Below, in pieces: positions 1 to 10,216 of a stretch of 64,000 nt of DNA. This DNA comes from Symbiodinium natans. Taxonomy: Eukaryota > Sar > Dinophyceae > Suessiales > Symbiodiniaceae. Every line of letters begins with the position of its first letter. Position 1 is the stretch's first letter. The notes under the pieces are model-generated. The model was not told the DNA's origin, ran no database searches, and saw only the letters and a list, made by a program, of their open reading frames with translations. The position numbers and the translations under genes were made by a program. Where the stretch lies: contig CAJNDS010002399.1 in assembly GCA_905221605.1 (NCBI GenBank), positions 302,501 through 366,500 of the forward strand. The letters are read 5' to 3'.

Positions 1-460
1 ACGGCCCCTGGGCCCTCCACCCCAAACTCGAAACCCGAAACCCTAAACCCTAAACCCTACACCCTAAACCCTGTCTAGTTTTCCGAGGCCATGGCGGCCT
101 CGGCGCACATCGCGCGGCAGCCCAGCAAGGGGAGGGCAGGGGAATCTGGAGGGCTTTCAGGGTTTTGGGCTTAAGGGCACTTGAGGGTTTAGGGTTTAGG
201 GTTTAGGGTTTTGGGCTTAAGGGCCTAAGTCTTTGTAGCGTTGGGGGGTATTTTGTTTAAGGGCACTTAAGGATGTGTTTGGGCAGCTTAAGGGCTTGGG
301 GGTTAGAGGCTCAGGATTTAGGGTGTGGGCTTGAGACCAAATTTTGAGCAAGCCGGAGAGAGAGACCCGATGCTGGCTCTAACATTGGAGCGTCGCGCTC
401 GGTTTTTGCATTCCTGAGAGTGAAGGGGCGAATTCTGCCGAATGTCTTTGTGCTGAAGCG

Positions 461-520
461 AGCAATTTGGCCCAGATCGTCAACAAGTGGCCGCAGCACC
501 ACGTGGATGTGCTCTCGACC
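461..520 (+). CDS. Exon-like segment, unknown gene
   Basis: Open frame SNLAQIVNKWPQHHVDVLST with mostly G/C third positions, ending at a possible GC donor at 521. The acceptor is unclear (AAG at 456-458 followed by C, not G). Just after it a 21-base stretch is duplicated in tandem (about 527-580). Unidentified. Confidence 0.35.
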
Positions 521-902
521 GCAGGCGTCTGCCAGGAGTACCTTGCTCCGGCTGTGCCTACCAGGAGTACCTTGCTCCGGCTCCCTAAACCCTTGTCATC
601 GCCTGGTCACTTTTCTCTGACGACTTCGTCACCCTGGCGGGTGCCTCCGAAACAAAGCACATGGATGCCGCTGCGTTCCCTTCTTTAAGCTTCTAGATTC
701 GGGTTTGAAAGCGTTTTAAAGGGTTGAAGGAACAAGCCTAAACCCCTAAACCCCAACATCCCTGAACCCCCTTAGCCTGCGAACTTCCTAATTCCCCCCC
801 GAACCCTACAACCCCAAAGCCCCTCAATCCCGAATCCCCCCTTAGCCCTAAACCCTAGACCCTAGACCTCTAGACCCTAGCCCTAGACCCTAGACCCTAG
901 AG

Positions 903-1015
903 CCTAAACCCTAAACCCTAAACCCTAAACCCTAAACCCTAAACCCTAAACCCTAAACCCTAAACCCTAAACCCTAAACCCTAAACCCTAAACCCTAAAC
1001 CCTAAACCCTAAACC
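903..1015 (-). repeat. CCCTAAA array, about 16 units
   Basis: Nearly perfect tandem heptamers immediately upstream of the exon-like segment at 1045. Confidence 0.95.
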
Positions 1016-1044
1016 CCAGTTTGGCCCTTAGGTGCCCTTTAGAG

Positions 1045-1089
1045 GATCTGTTTCGCCCGAAGCCCTCCAGCCTGCATTGGCAGGTGGAG
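1045..1089 (+). CDS. Exon-like segment, unknown gene
   Basis: AG|G acceptor, peptide DLFRPKPSSLHWQVE, donor GTACGTAAG (a near-canonical GT site). Phase 0 at both ends, compatible with the next segments at 1470 and 2154. Not recognised. Confidence 0.45.
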
Positions 1090-1095
1090 GTACGT

Positions 1096-1420
1096 AAGCC
1101 CTAAGCCCTAAGCCCTAAGCCCTAAGCCCTAAGCTCTAAGCATTAAGCCCTAAGCCCTAAGCCCTAAGCCCTAAGCCCTAAGCCCTGAGCCCTAAGCCCT
1201 AAGCCCTAAGCATTAAGCCCTAAGCCCTAAGCCCTAAGCCCTAAGCCCTAAGCCCTAAGCCCTAAGCCCTAAGCCCTAAGCTCTAAGCATTAAGCCCTAA
1301 GCTCTAAGCATTAAGCCCTAAGCCCTAAGCCCTAAGCCCTAAGCCCTAAGCTCTAAGCATTAAGCCATAAGCCCTAAGCCCTGAGCCCTAAGCCCTAAAC
1401 CCTAAACCCTAAACCCTAAA
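1096..1420 (-). repeat. CCCTAAG variant array with higher-order unit
   Basis: About 45 units of CCCTAAG with an interspersed GCTCTAAGCATTAAG block repeated at least four times, giving a higher-order pattern; reverts to CCCTAAA at about 1395. Confidence 0.93.
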
Positions 1421-1469
1421 CCCTAAAGGCCTTGGGGCCCCCAAAGCCCTTGAGCCGAAACATCGGGAG

Positions 1470-1514
1470 GTCGCCCAGACGCTGGGACCCGATCTCGTGG
1501 AAGCGGAGGCGCTG
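1470..1514 (+). CDS. Exon-like segment, unknown gene
   Basis: GGGAG|G acceptor and GA donor directly followed by a TTTAGGG array. Peptide VAQTLGPDLVEAEALD, phase 0 on both sides. Flanked by CCCTAAA upstream and TTTAGGG downstream exactly as the HIS7 exons are. Confidence 0.45.
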
Positions 1515-2153
1515 GATGGGTTTAGGGTTTAGGGTTTAGGGTTTAGGGTTTAGGGTTTAGGGTTTAAGGTTTAGGGTTTAGGGTTTAGGGTTTAGGGTTT
1601 AGGGTTCCGGGCTCAGGGTTCAGGGTTTAGCGTTTAGGGCTTCGGGTTTAGGGTTCAGGGTGGGTGTAGTGTCTGAGGCTTCAACCTGTTTTAGCCCTCC
1701 ACCCAGCTCTTTGCAACTGAAGGATCCTGTGCCCGAAACACTTCAGGGCTTTGTTGTTTAGGGTTTAGGGCGAAAGGTTGTTCAACAAAAATCAGGAACC
1801 CTTCATCACTAATGGTTTATAATGGCGCCCCTTGTATCACGCTCACGCAAATCGATGGCGAAACGAACCCCCTACGTAGCATGACATACTGTAACTCCCA
1901 TAACGAGTCCTGACGGAACTACGGCCCCTGGGCCCTCCACCCCAAATCCGAAACCCGAAACCCGAAACCCTAAACCGGAAACCCGAAACCCTAAACCCTA
2001 AACCCCAAACCCTAAACCCTAAACCCTAAACCCTAAACCCTAAACCCTAAACCCTAAACCCTAAACCCTAAACCCTAAACCCTAACACTAAACCCTACCA
2101 CCTAAACCCTAAACCTTAACACCATATCCCCCACATTCGCGCTTCGCTGTGAG

Positions 2154-2207
2154 GTTCTTCCTGTTTTCGAGCCGCTGCTGCAGGACTCACAACTGGAGGC
2201 GCACTGC
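2154..2207 (+). CDS. Exon-like segment, unknown gene
   Basis: GTGAG|G acceptor, GT donor at 2208. Peptide VLPVFEPLLQDSQLEAHC, amphipathic, phase 0. Together with 1045 and 1470 it gives an uninterrupted frame. The amphipathic pattern would suit a helical repeat protein, but no family is recognised. Confidence 0.45.
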
Positions 2208-2874
2208 GTGGAGGGTTTGTGGTTTGGGGTTTAGGGTTTAGGGTTTAGGGCGTTTAGGGTGTTTAGGGTATTGAGAGGGGTTTGGGGGTGTGCAACTCAT
2301 GCTTGCATCCTAAACGGGTGTTTTCCCCAAGGCAGATGTGCTTCAAGACGAATTGCAAAGACACTAAACACCTGAATTGCTACACCTCGCCCTGCACTTC
2401 TCAACCCTGAACACTACACCTAAACCCTATAAAGCCTGAGCCTTTAAAAATTGAGCCCGTAGAGCCTTCAGCCCGACACGCTTCCCTGGCCGGAACCAAA
2501 AAAAGCTGAAACTTGAACTCTGAGCCCTGAACCCTAAACCCTAAACCCTAAACCCTAAACCCTAAACCCTAAACCCTAAATCCTAAACCCTAAACCCTAA
2601 ACCCTAAACCCTAAACCCTAAACCCTGCCCCCGACCGAGCCCCCCCGCAGTCGCGATGTGGCGCGCTGCACCCTCAAAACCTTTGAAGCCCCGTGCGCTT
2701 GAGGTCAAGGGGGCTTTGGGGTCTTGAGGGTAAAAGCCTAAGCTCTAAACCTGATAACTCCAGGCCATGCCCCAAAACCTCCCTAAACCCTGAGGGTCTA
2801 GGGTTTAGGGTCTATAGGGTCTAGGGTTTAGGGTTTAGGGTTTCCTGAACTCAAAGATCCAAGTCCTCGAGCAG

Positions 2875-2898
2875 GTGCGGCAGGCTGCCACGAAAAAT
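2875..2898 (+). CDS. Small exon-like segment
   Basis: GCAG|G acceptor and GC donor bracket VRQAATKN; the frame is open further upstream (IQVLEQVRQAATKN). Short, so weak. Confidence 0.3.
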
Positions 2899-3255
2899 GC
2901 GCCGTGCTGAGCCAGGGAGGGGTCCAAGGACGAAGCCCTAATCCCCCTAATCCCCCTAAACCCTAAACCCTAAACCCTAAACCCTATACCCTACAGCTGC
3001 AGAAGTTGGGATTGTGCAAGGGGGCCAGCGGTTGCCTTGCGCGATGTGGCGCCGTTAAAGATCGAGGCCACAACAAGAGGGGAGAAGTCGACCGCCCTAA
3101 GCCCTGAACCCTAAACCCTAAACCCTTAAACCCTAAACCCTAAACCCTAAACCCTAATTAAACCCTAAACCCTAAACCCTAAACCCTAAACCCCAGCCAA
3201 TCACAAGGAAGTGTGGAGCCCCAGCCAACTGTGTGCAGTCCCGTCGTGACGCCAG

Positions 3256-3297
3256 GTTCCGGAGTCCTGGCAGTCTGTGCTTGAAGGGCGGGATCAG
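3256..3297 (+). CDS. Exon-like segment
   Basis: GCCAG|G acceptor, GT donor GTACAG, peptide VPESWQSVLEGRDQ, phase 0 both sides. The other two frames of the same strand hold stops or weak sequence. Unidentified. Confidence 0.38.
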
Positions 3298-3730
3298 GTA
3301 CAGCGTTTAGGGTTTAGGGTTTAGGGTTTAGGGTTTAAACAGCAACAGCACCCATGGCAGCGGGCTGTCGAATGTGATCGACCGGATGGTGCTGTCGAAG
3401 ATCTGCGCGCTCTGGGTTGTAGGTTTAGGGCTTAGGGTTTAGGATCGTCTCTTGGGTTTTTTTTGGGTGGTTATCGTTTGTTTGGGTTTTGGGAGTGGGA
3501 TGTCAAGTTTCCCGCTCAAGCCGAGCCCCTTTAGGGAACTCAGCATTTTGCGGGTTTACAGGTTCAAGGCTTTAGGGGTTGAAGGCTGAGTTGTAGGGCT
3601 CAGAAGTTTACGGGTTTAGGGGTTTAAGGGCATTGAAGGGTTTAGGATTTCGGGTTTAGGGTTTAGGGCTCAAGGGTTTAAGGGTGTGGGGGGCTTTAGG
3701 GTTGAGGGATGAGGGCTTGAGGCTTGAAGG

Positions 3731-3818
3731 TTGGGATGTTGCACCTTATCCTAACAGTCCTGTATACAAGGGCACTAAATTCCCTATGGAGGAGGTAGTA
3801 TAAGGGGGAACCTCCCAA
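3731..3818. mobile_element. Family A miniature inverted-repeat element, degenerate copy
   Basis: Ends TTGGGATGTT and CCTCCCAA, with CTTATCCTAACAGTCCT inside the left arm. Degenerate member of the family described at 41954. Confidence 0.7.
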
Positions 3819-4180
3819 CTTGAAGGGTTTAAGGGGCTTTAGGGTTTAGGGATTAGGGTTTTCAAGGGTTGAAGGGTTTAAGTGGCTTTAGGGTTTAGGG
3901 CCCTAATCCCTAAACCCGAAACCCTAAACCCTAAACCCCAAACCCTAACCCTAAACCTAAACCCTAAACCCGTCGTTGTTTGTAACACGACATAGAAACA
4001 GGTTCCAAGCTCAAGCTAAGGTGCCTTTCTTGCATGACCTTGAATGGCAACCTTACGCTCAACAAGCCCCCCAACAACCCCTCCCCCTCGCCCCTCGCCA
4101 ACAAAAAAAGCACGTCAGAACCCGCGCAAGCAAGCCTCAAATAAGCGACCGAATCTCCAGAACCCTCAAAACCATATGAA

Positions 4181-4277
4181 TGGTTGTCAAAATTATGGTC
4201 CCTTTTTGGCTACCCTAAAAATATTAGGTGCCGTATTATAATAGGGATCCAAAAAGGGACCATAATTTTGACAACCA
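4181..4277. mobile_element. Family D perfect hairpin element
   Basis: 29-base arms (4181-4209 and 4249-4277) are exact reverse complements, beginning TGGTTGTCAAAATTATGG; loop of 39 bases. Single copy here; MITE-like or a structured RNA. AT-richer than its surroundings. Confidence 0.85.
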
Positions 4278-4550
4278 CCCACATACAGAACCACCCTCGA
4301 ACCTCAGCTTCTCGCAGGACTGGGGACCGTTTAAGTGGTTAAGTACTTCCACCCCAAACCCTTACACCCGAACGACTCCACTCTGCACGCTAAGTCTCCC
4401 GACCCTATACCCTATACCCTATACCCTATACCCTTTACCCTAAACCCTAAACCCTAAACCCTAAACCCTAAACCCTAAACCCTAAACCCTAAACCCTAAA
4501 CCCTAAACCCTAAACCCTAAACCCTAAACCCACCGAAGTCTCAACGCGAG

Positions 4551-4589
4551 GTGGCCGGCCTGCTCCACGAAGCACCGAGGACTTCACAC
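4551..4589 (+). CDS. Exon-like segment
   Basis: GCGAG|G acceptor after a long CCCTAAA array; VAGLLHEAPRTSH, GA donor at 4590 or GC donor at 4600. Unidentified. Confidence 0.35.
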
Positions 4590-5205
4590 GACGAACTTTG
4601 CGCGTTGCCGATTCGTGTTTTGTTTGTTGGCTTTAGGGCTGTAGGGGTTTAGGGGTTTAGGGGTTTAGGGGTTTAGGGGTTTAGGGGTTTAGGGCTTTAG
4701 GGGTTTAGGGGTTTAGGGGTTTAGGGGTCGGTTTAGGGTTTAAGGTTTAGGGTTTATTGTTAGCATGTTTTGGGGGTGGGTGGGCTACGCTCGGCCCGAC
4801 TGCAGCTTTGCTGGTTTCAGCTGGTGTTTGCACTGAACTTCTTCCCGATCGTTGTGATTGTTTGTTTCGCAAATGCTGCATGTCACAGCATCGAGCCACT
4901 CAGCGCTAAGCCCAAAACCCTCCGCTCAAAATGAAACCCGCAACCCTCAACCCGAAGCCCCCAACCCCAAACCTCTAAATTGTAAACCCCTCGACCCTGG
5001 ACCCTTCAAAACCTCAAGCCCTCAAACGCTGCCTACGTAGTACTTGTCATGGGGTAGAGTACCAGAACCCCCTATACCTGACCCCAAAAAGGAGCCTAAG
5101 CCGCCCAAACCCTACACTCCAAACCCTAAACCCCCAACCCTTAAGCCTACATGAGAGGGATTGCGACTCGTACCCCTAAGGTTGTACCTCCTAAAGGTTC
5201 CCCTT

Positions 5206-5312
5206 AATAATCCTGAATATACTCCTACTATGGCCCTTATACTATTTTAGGGATCTCCCAAACCCAACGGTACCACCTTAGGGATCCAAGCTAGAGTCCC
5301 TGAATCCTCAAC
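5206..5312. repeat. Dispersed repeat E, copy 1
   Basis: Shares CCCAAACCCAA(C/G)GGTACCACCTTAGGG and (A/G)GAGTCCCT with 17830-17902. Confidence 0.7.
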
Positions 5313-5557
5313 AAACCCCAAACCCAGCCACAGTAGAGCCCTCAGGTAAAGCCCTCAGAACCCCGAAAGTCCAGGAGCCAACAAACCCTCAAAAACCCTA
5401 AAACACCCTAACCCCCGCAAAAAAAAGGAACTGAACAACCCTCATAAAACCCTCGGGAAACCCTCAAAACCTAATCCTAAATCCTAAACCCTAAACCCTA
5501 AACCCTAAACCCTAAACCCTAAACCCGAAACCCGAAACCCGAAAACCCTGACTCCAG

Positions 5558-5609
5558 GAGCGGTGTGCAGCGCCGACTGCTCCAGAGCCTCCAGACTGGC
5601 ATGGGCAAG
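5558..5609 (+). CDS. Unknown gene, chained exon 1
   Basis: CCAG|G acceptor, GC donor; SGVQRRLLQSLQTGMGK. First of four successive segments (5558, 7373, 8046, 10035) whose splice phases agree (phase 0, 1, 2, 2 at their ends), giving a continuous frame of about 65 codons. The product is not recognised; charged, helix-forming. Confidence 0.45.
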
Positions 5610-5664
5610 GCGGAGGGAGCTGTGAGAGCTCTCTGAGGGTTTAGGGTTTAGGGTTTAGGGTTCA

Positions 5665-5770
5665 GCATCTCTGGTCCAAGCATTCACTAGTTGAGCAGCT
5701 TTCAAGGCCACAGGGGAATACCCACCCGCCCATTGGGTCCCACACCATTAGGAAAAATATCCAACCTCCT
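5665..5770. repeat. Dispersed repeat G, copy 1
   Basis: AGCATCTC(T/A)(G/A)GTCC then AGCATTCACTAGTTGAGCAG, followed by CCCACCC...CCCA; matched at 38301-38375. Confidence 0.7.
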
Positions 5771-5781
5771 TCTTCTCTAGG

Positions 5782-5946
5782 CACGTGGTCAACAGCATGG
5801 ATTTGTTAACCACATGTGTCTGTTTCAAGCGGACAAGAAAACCAAACGTGGTCAACAGAATGGATTTGTCAACCACATGTTTCTGTTTCAAGCGGACAAG
5901 AAAACCAACGTGGTCAACAGAATGGATTTGTTAACCACATGTTTCC
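5782..5946. repeat. 63-bp tandem repeat, about 2.6 copies
   Basis: CGTGGTCAACAG(C/A)ATGGATT ... AACCACATGT ... TTTCAAGCGGACAAGAAAAC repeated three times with small changes. Confidence 0.88.
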
Positions 5947-6086
5947 ATTCGGGAACTTATTCTTTGGAAGCCATCTTGAGTTCTTGAGTCGTTTGAGGGG
6001 CTTCAGGGGCCTCAAAAACAGGCGCGGTCATTCGGGAACTTATTCTTTGGAAGCCATCTTGAATCGACTCTTTTGAGGGGCTCCAG
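5946..6086. repeat. 74-bp direct duplication
   Basis: CATTCGGGAACTTATTCTTT ... GAAGCCATCTTGA ... TTTGAGGGGCT occurs at 5946 and again at about 6030. Confidence 0.85.
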
Positions 6087-6165
6087 GGGGGGGGGGGCGG
6101 GGGGGGGGGGGGTGGGGCGGGGGGTGGAGGAGGGGAAGGGGGGGGGGGGGGGGGGGGGGGGGGGT

Positions 6166-6196
<31 letters not shown>

Positions 6197-6246
6197 GGGG
6201 GGGGGGGGGTGGGGGGGGGTGGGGGGGGGGGGGGGTGGGGGGGGGG
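6078..6246 (+). repeat. Poly-G tract, about 170 bases
   Basis: Almost pure G with rare T, A and C. Any ORF across it (poly-Gly or poly-Pro) is spurious. Strong G-quadruplex potential. Confidence 0.95.
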
Positions 6247-6672
6247 CTAAATATATGACCTTGCCCGCTAAATATGGGACCTTGCCCGCTAAATATAGGA
6301 CCTTGCCCGCTAAATATAGGACCGTGCCCGCTAAATATATGACCTTGCCCGCTAAATATATGACCTTGCCCGCTAAATATATGACCTGGCCCGGCCATAT
6401 ATATAGCGGGCAAGGTCATATATTTAGCGGGCAAGGTCATATATTTAGCGGGCAAGGTCATATATTTAGCGGGCAAGGTCATATATTTAGTGGGCAAGGT
6501 CGCTTTAGCGGGCAAGGTCATATATTTAGTGGGCAAGGTCATTTTTTAGCCAATGGACCTTGCCCACTAAATATATGACCTTGCCCGCTAAATATATGAC
6601 CTTGCCCGCTAAATATATGACCTTGCCCGCTAAATATAGGACCTTGCCCGCTAAATATAGGACCTTGCCCGC
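6247..6672. repeat. 21-bp tandem repeat in alternating orientation
   Basis: Unit CTAAATATATGACCTTGCCCG: seven copies forward (6247-6390), about seven reverse-complement (6400-6550), then six forward (6555-6672). The two switches make long snap-back hairpins. Confidence 0.93.
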
Positions 6673-7069
6673 AAAGTCATTAACATTTATATTATATATG
6701 AAAGAGTGGCTTAGGGTTTAGGGTTTGAAGTTTGGGTTTGGGGTTGAGAGTCTAGTGCTTAGGGTCTAGGAATTAGGGTTTAGGGTTGTATAAGCTTTCA
6801 AGCCCCATAAGCCCTAAAATCTCTTGGTTCAGGGCATTCTTGCACGCATCAGTTTTGTACTTTCTGTTCTCGCTTTGTTGCTGTGATCGAATCAACTGTG
6901 ACCCGATCTGGCGAAACTGATAGGCAATTGGCATTATGGTAAGAGGAATGTGATCTTAACCCCGTGATACTACAATCAGCACATCCATAAACCCCCCCTA
7001 AAGCCTTAGCCGAGAGAACCTTATAAACCCCCCCTCAGCCCTAAACCCTGAACCCTAAAGCCTAAACCC

Positions 7070-7290
7070 TAAACCCCGGAACGCTCCAGTTTGGGTTGGG
7101 GTTCTGGGGCGTAATATAGGGATCGGAGTAATTACTAGTAGTATTCCCTTATGGTTCCCTTGTAACCCCCTAAACCCTAAACCCTAAACCCCTAAACCTC
7201 GGAACGCTCCAGTTTGGGCGGGTTGGGGTTCTACAGGGGTCGGAACAATTACTAACAGCATTCTCTTTTGGTCCCTTTATAATTAGTAGT
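7070..7290. repeat. Direct duplication of about 125 bp
   Basis: CGGAACGCTCCAGTTTGGG, GGTTGGGGTTCT and an AATTACTA(G/A)(T/C)AG(T/C)ATTC block recur in order at 7077 and 7200. Confidence 0.75.
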
Positions 7291-7372
7291 CCCTCAAAAC
7301 CCTATTCTAATTATTAAGGCCCCCTATATTAGGGGTCTGCGGGGCCCTGAAACCTTTGGACGCCGGACGCAG

Positions 7373-7430
7373 GTGGACAACTGGCGCGCGCGGCATCTCA
7401 CGGCGTCACAGCTGGGTCCGGCGCTTCAGC
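7373..7430 (+). CDS. Unknown gene, chained exon 2
   Basis: CGCAG|G acceptor, GT donor GTGGTG; VDNWRARHLTASQLGPALQ then one base of Arg completed at 8046. Followed by TTTAGGG. Good third-position G/C bias. Confidence 0.48.
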
Positions 7431-8045
7431 GTGGTGCGGGGTTTAGGGTTTAGGGCTTTGGGTTTTGGGTTTAGGGTTTTGGGTTTTGGGTTTAGGGCCA
7501 GTTTGGGGTTAGGGTTTGGGGTTTAGGGTTTAGGGGTTTAGGGTTTAGAGTTTAGGCTTTGGGGTTTAGGAGCTTGGGATGTTGTTAATGTAACTTGAAC
7601 GGCTTGCGAGGACTTGTACCTACTGAGACAGTACTTTGAGGGGAAGTCTACTTACGAAGAATAACTCGGAGGTGGTTTACAGGGCCGACCTTGTTTAGGG
7701 CTTTCGGGCGGAAGTGTGTCCAGCCTTAAACCTGAACCCTACGGGTCTAGGGCTTGTGTAGGATGCTTCGGAGAGATTGCAGGGTTGTACCTTCAACCGT
7801 AAACCGGGTCTTTGAGCGGGCTTTTTGGGATGCTCGGGTTTGGGGCGTCTAGGGTATCTTGGGGCTTCGATTGGGCCTCGCTCGCCTGCTTGAGTTAGGT
7901 TATCCCTAAACCTTAAACCCTAAACCCTAAACCCCAAACCCCAAACCCTAAACCCTAAACCCTAAACCCTAAACCCTAAACCCTAAACCCTAAACCCCAA
8001 GCCCTCAAACCATGAACCCTCGATCTGCCACTCGCCTCAGCTGAG

Positions 8046-8088
8046 GTCCCATCTGTGCGGAGCTTGCACAAGGGCTGCGGGATGCCCA
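8046..8088 (+). CDS. Unknown gene, chained exon 3
   Basis: CTGAG|G acceptor, GC donor; RPICAELAQGLRDAQ across the junctions. A long TTTAGGG array begins about 10 bases after the donor. Confidence 0.47.
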
Positions 8089-9016
8089 GCGACTCGGGGT
8101 TTAGGGTTTAGGGTTTAGGGTTTAGGGTTTAGGGTTTAGGGTTTAGGCTTCAGGGTTTAGTGTTTAGGGTTCAGGGTTGAGGGTTAGGGTTGAGGGTTGA
8201 GGGTTTAGGGTTTAGGGTTTAGGGTTACGTACCCTACCCTTCGTGCTTAAGCACTAGAGCCCTGAAGCACCAAACCCTATCGGCCCTTTAAGGCCGAATC
8301 CCTGAAGGACCCTCGAGCCTCAAGCCCTGAACCCCAGAAGCTCGTCTGAACCCCTGAACCCTTACTCCGGTTTAGGGTTCAGGGTTCAGAGTCCTTAGCC
8401 CCTGCAGCCAAAACCCTAAATTCCAAACCCTAAGCCGGAAACCCAAAAACCCTAAACTCCCGAAAGCCATAGGATACTTCGACTCATTGACTTCTTTTTC
8501 ACCAAGTGTTCGAGCTGCTACCAGAAATGGGTCCTCATCCACTTTCGGTATTTCGGGTTTAGGTTGATAAGCTCTCAGGGCCGTACCTTAAGGGGTAGAA
8601 GGAGGACCCCTAGAAGGACCCTTAATCTTATTCCCCTATATGGCTCCTATATATATATATAATATGTATATATAGCTTGTACAGTCCCTAGATGCCTAAG
8701 TAGCCCCGAAATAGCCTCCAAATAACCCCGAACGCCCCTTCTAAGGGTCCCTCCTTTAGTCCCTTGAAACCCTAAACCCTAGACCCTAAGGTTAAGGGGT
8801 TAAGAGTTACGCCCCTTTGACTTCGTAAGCAGGGTTGGCAAGATGGGCTTGTGGGATTACAGTAGGGGTTCTAGGGAGACTAAGTAAGCTTATCGCTGCG
8901 AGGGGCGGGGCATTCCCGAGGCCGAATGCCGCAAGGACTTGCGCAGCTGAACCGCCTTGTGTAGCCCTAAACCCTAAACTTTATAAGATGTGGATGGCCA
9001 CAGAGCCAGGGGGCCC

Positions 9017-9443
9017 AAATAACTATTTTTTGCGGCCCGGGTTGCGGGCTGGGATTGCGGCTGGTTTTGGCTTGCAGATTTGTTGTGGGCTGGGTTGCAA
9101 ATTTGTTGCGAACGGCTTTTTGGATTGCAAATTGGGTTGCAGGTTTTTTGCGACTTCGGCTGCAGATTTTTTGCGAAATTGGTTGCGATTTTTTTGCGAT
9201 TCTGTTGCAATGTTTCTTGCAAACGGTGGTTTTTGCTTATTAATATAATAGAAAGCCCATTGACAAAACCCGAATGGTGTCTTTTCTGCCTGGCCGGGCC
9301 GTCTGCAAAAAATCTGCAAGCCGGCTTGCAAAAAACCTGCAACCAAAGCTGCAATGCTCCAGGGGCCCCGGGGCCATGTCTGCAAAATCACGAAACCCCA
9401 CATCTGCAAAAAATTTGCAACGAATCTGCAAAAATAATTATTT
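9017..9443. mobile_element. TTGCAAA-rich inverted-repeat element
   Basis: Ends AAATAACTATTTTTTGC and GCAAAAATAATTATTT are inverted repeats; the interior is packed with TTGC(A/G)AA words in sense on the left and antisense on the right, so the 427 bp can fold into a long imperfect hairpin. Open frames through it (Cys/Phe-rich) are by-products of the repeat. Confidence 0.75.
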
Positions 9444-9887
9444 AAAGAGGCCTTTGTGCTGTGGCCAGATGCGATTCTTATGGCCCTAAACCCGACGAGG
9501 GAGTCCTGGGTCCTTCGTGTACGGGAAAGGGAGACATTTCATTGACCACAACGCCAGCAGCCAGCACGTTCGCTGAGCAGAACCCTGCACCGTAGACCCT
9601 ACAGCCCTGAATCCAAACCCAGAACCCAACAACCTGAACCCCCAAAAAACCCTGAACGCTAAACCCTAAACCCTGAACGCCAAACCCTGAATCCTAAACC
9701 CAGAAACCAAAGCCCTGAACCCAAGCCCTGAATCCTGAACCCTAAGCCTTATAAGTTCTGAACCCTAAAACCTCAAAAAAGCACTTGACTTAGCCCTGAA
9801 TCCTGACCACTAAACCCTAAACCCTAAACCCCCCAAATCCCAAACCCTAAACCCTATAAACCCTATACCCTATCAAGCCTGGCCCCT

Positions 9888-9988
9888 TAACCCTAAACCC
9901 TAAACCCTAAACCCTAAACCCTAAACCCTAAACCCTAAACCCTAAACCCTAAACCCTAAACCCTAAACCCTAAACCCTAAACTACCCT
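9888..9988 (-). repeat. CCCTAAA array
   Basis: About 13 perfect heptamers between degenerate copies and the exon-like segment at 10035. Confidence 0.95.
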
Positions 9989-10034
9989 AAACCCTCGTCT
10001 AGACAAGTCTCCTGCGGCCTTCAGCAGCCCTAAG

Positions 10035-10079
10035 GCCAGCATCCAGCGAGGAGGCAGAGGCCAGATGGAAAGGGACCCA
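10035..10079 (+). CDS. Unknown gene, chained exon 4
   Basis: CTAAG|G acceptor, GA donor; PASSEEAEARWKGT. In phase with 8046. Followed at 10098 by a 120-base TTTAGGG array. Confidence 0.4.
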
Positions 10080-10097
10080 GAAGCCCTGAGCCCCAAA

Positions 10098-10216
10098 AGG
10101 TTTAGGGTTTAGGGTTTTAGGGTTTAGGGTTTAGGGTTTAGGGTTTAGGGTTTAGGGTTTAGGGTTTAGGGTTTAGGGTTTAGGGTTTAGGGTTTAGGGT
10201 TTAGGGTTTAGGGTTT
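10098..10216 (+). repeat. TTTAGGG array, about 16 units
   Basis: Mirror of the 9888 array on the other side of the 10035 segment. Confidence 0.95.

Noticed and set aside
900-1016. Chromosome end
   Set aside because: The telomere-type array is flanked by unique sequence and by further arrays in both orientations over the entire window; exons of a complete gene lie between them.
6012-6578. Poly-Gly/poly-Pro and KYMTLPA-repeat ORFs on both strands
   Set aside because: Direct products of the poly-G run and of the 21-bp tandem repeat; no codon bias or non-repetitive sequence.
8974-9445. Several overlapping Cys/Phe-rich and Asn/Gln-rich ORFs
   Set aside because: All lie in the TTGCAAA inverted-repeat element and mirror each other on the two strands.
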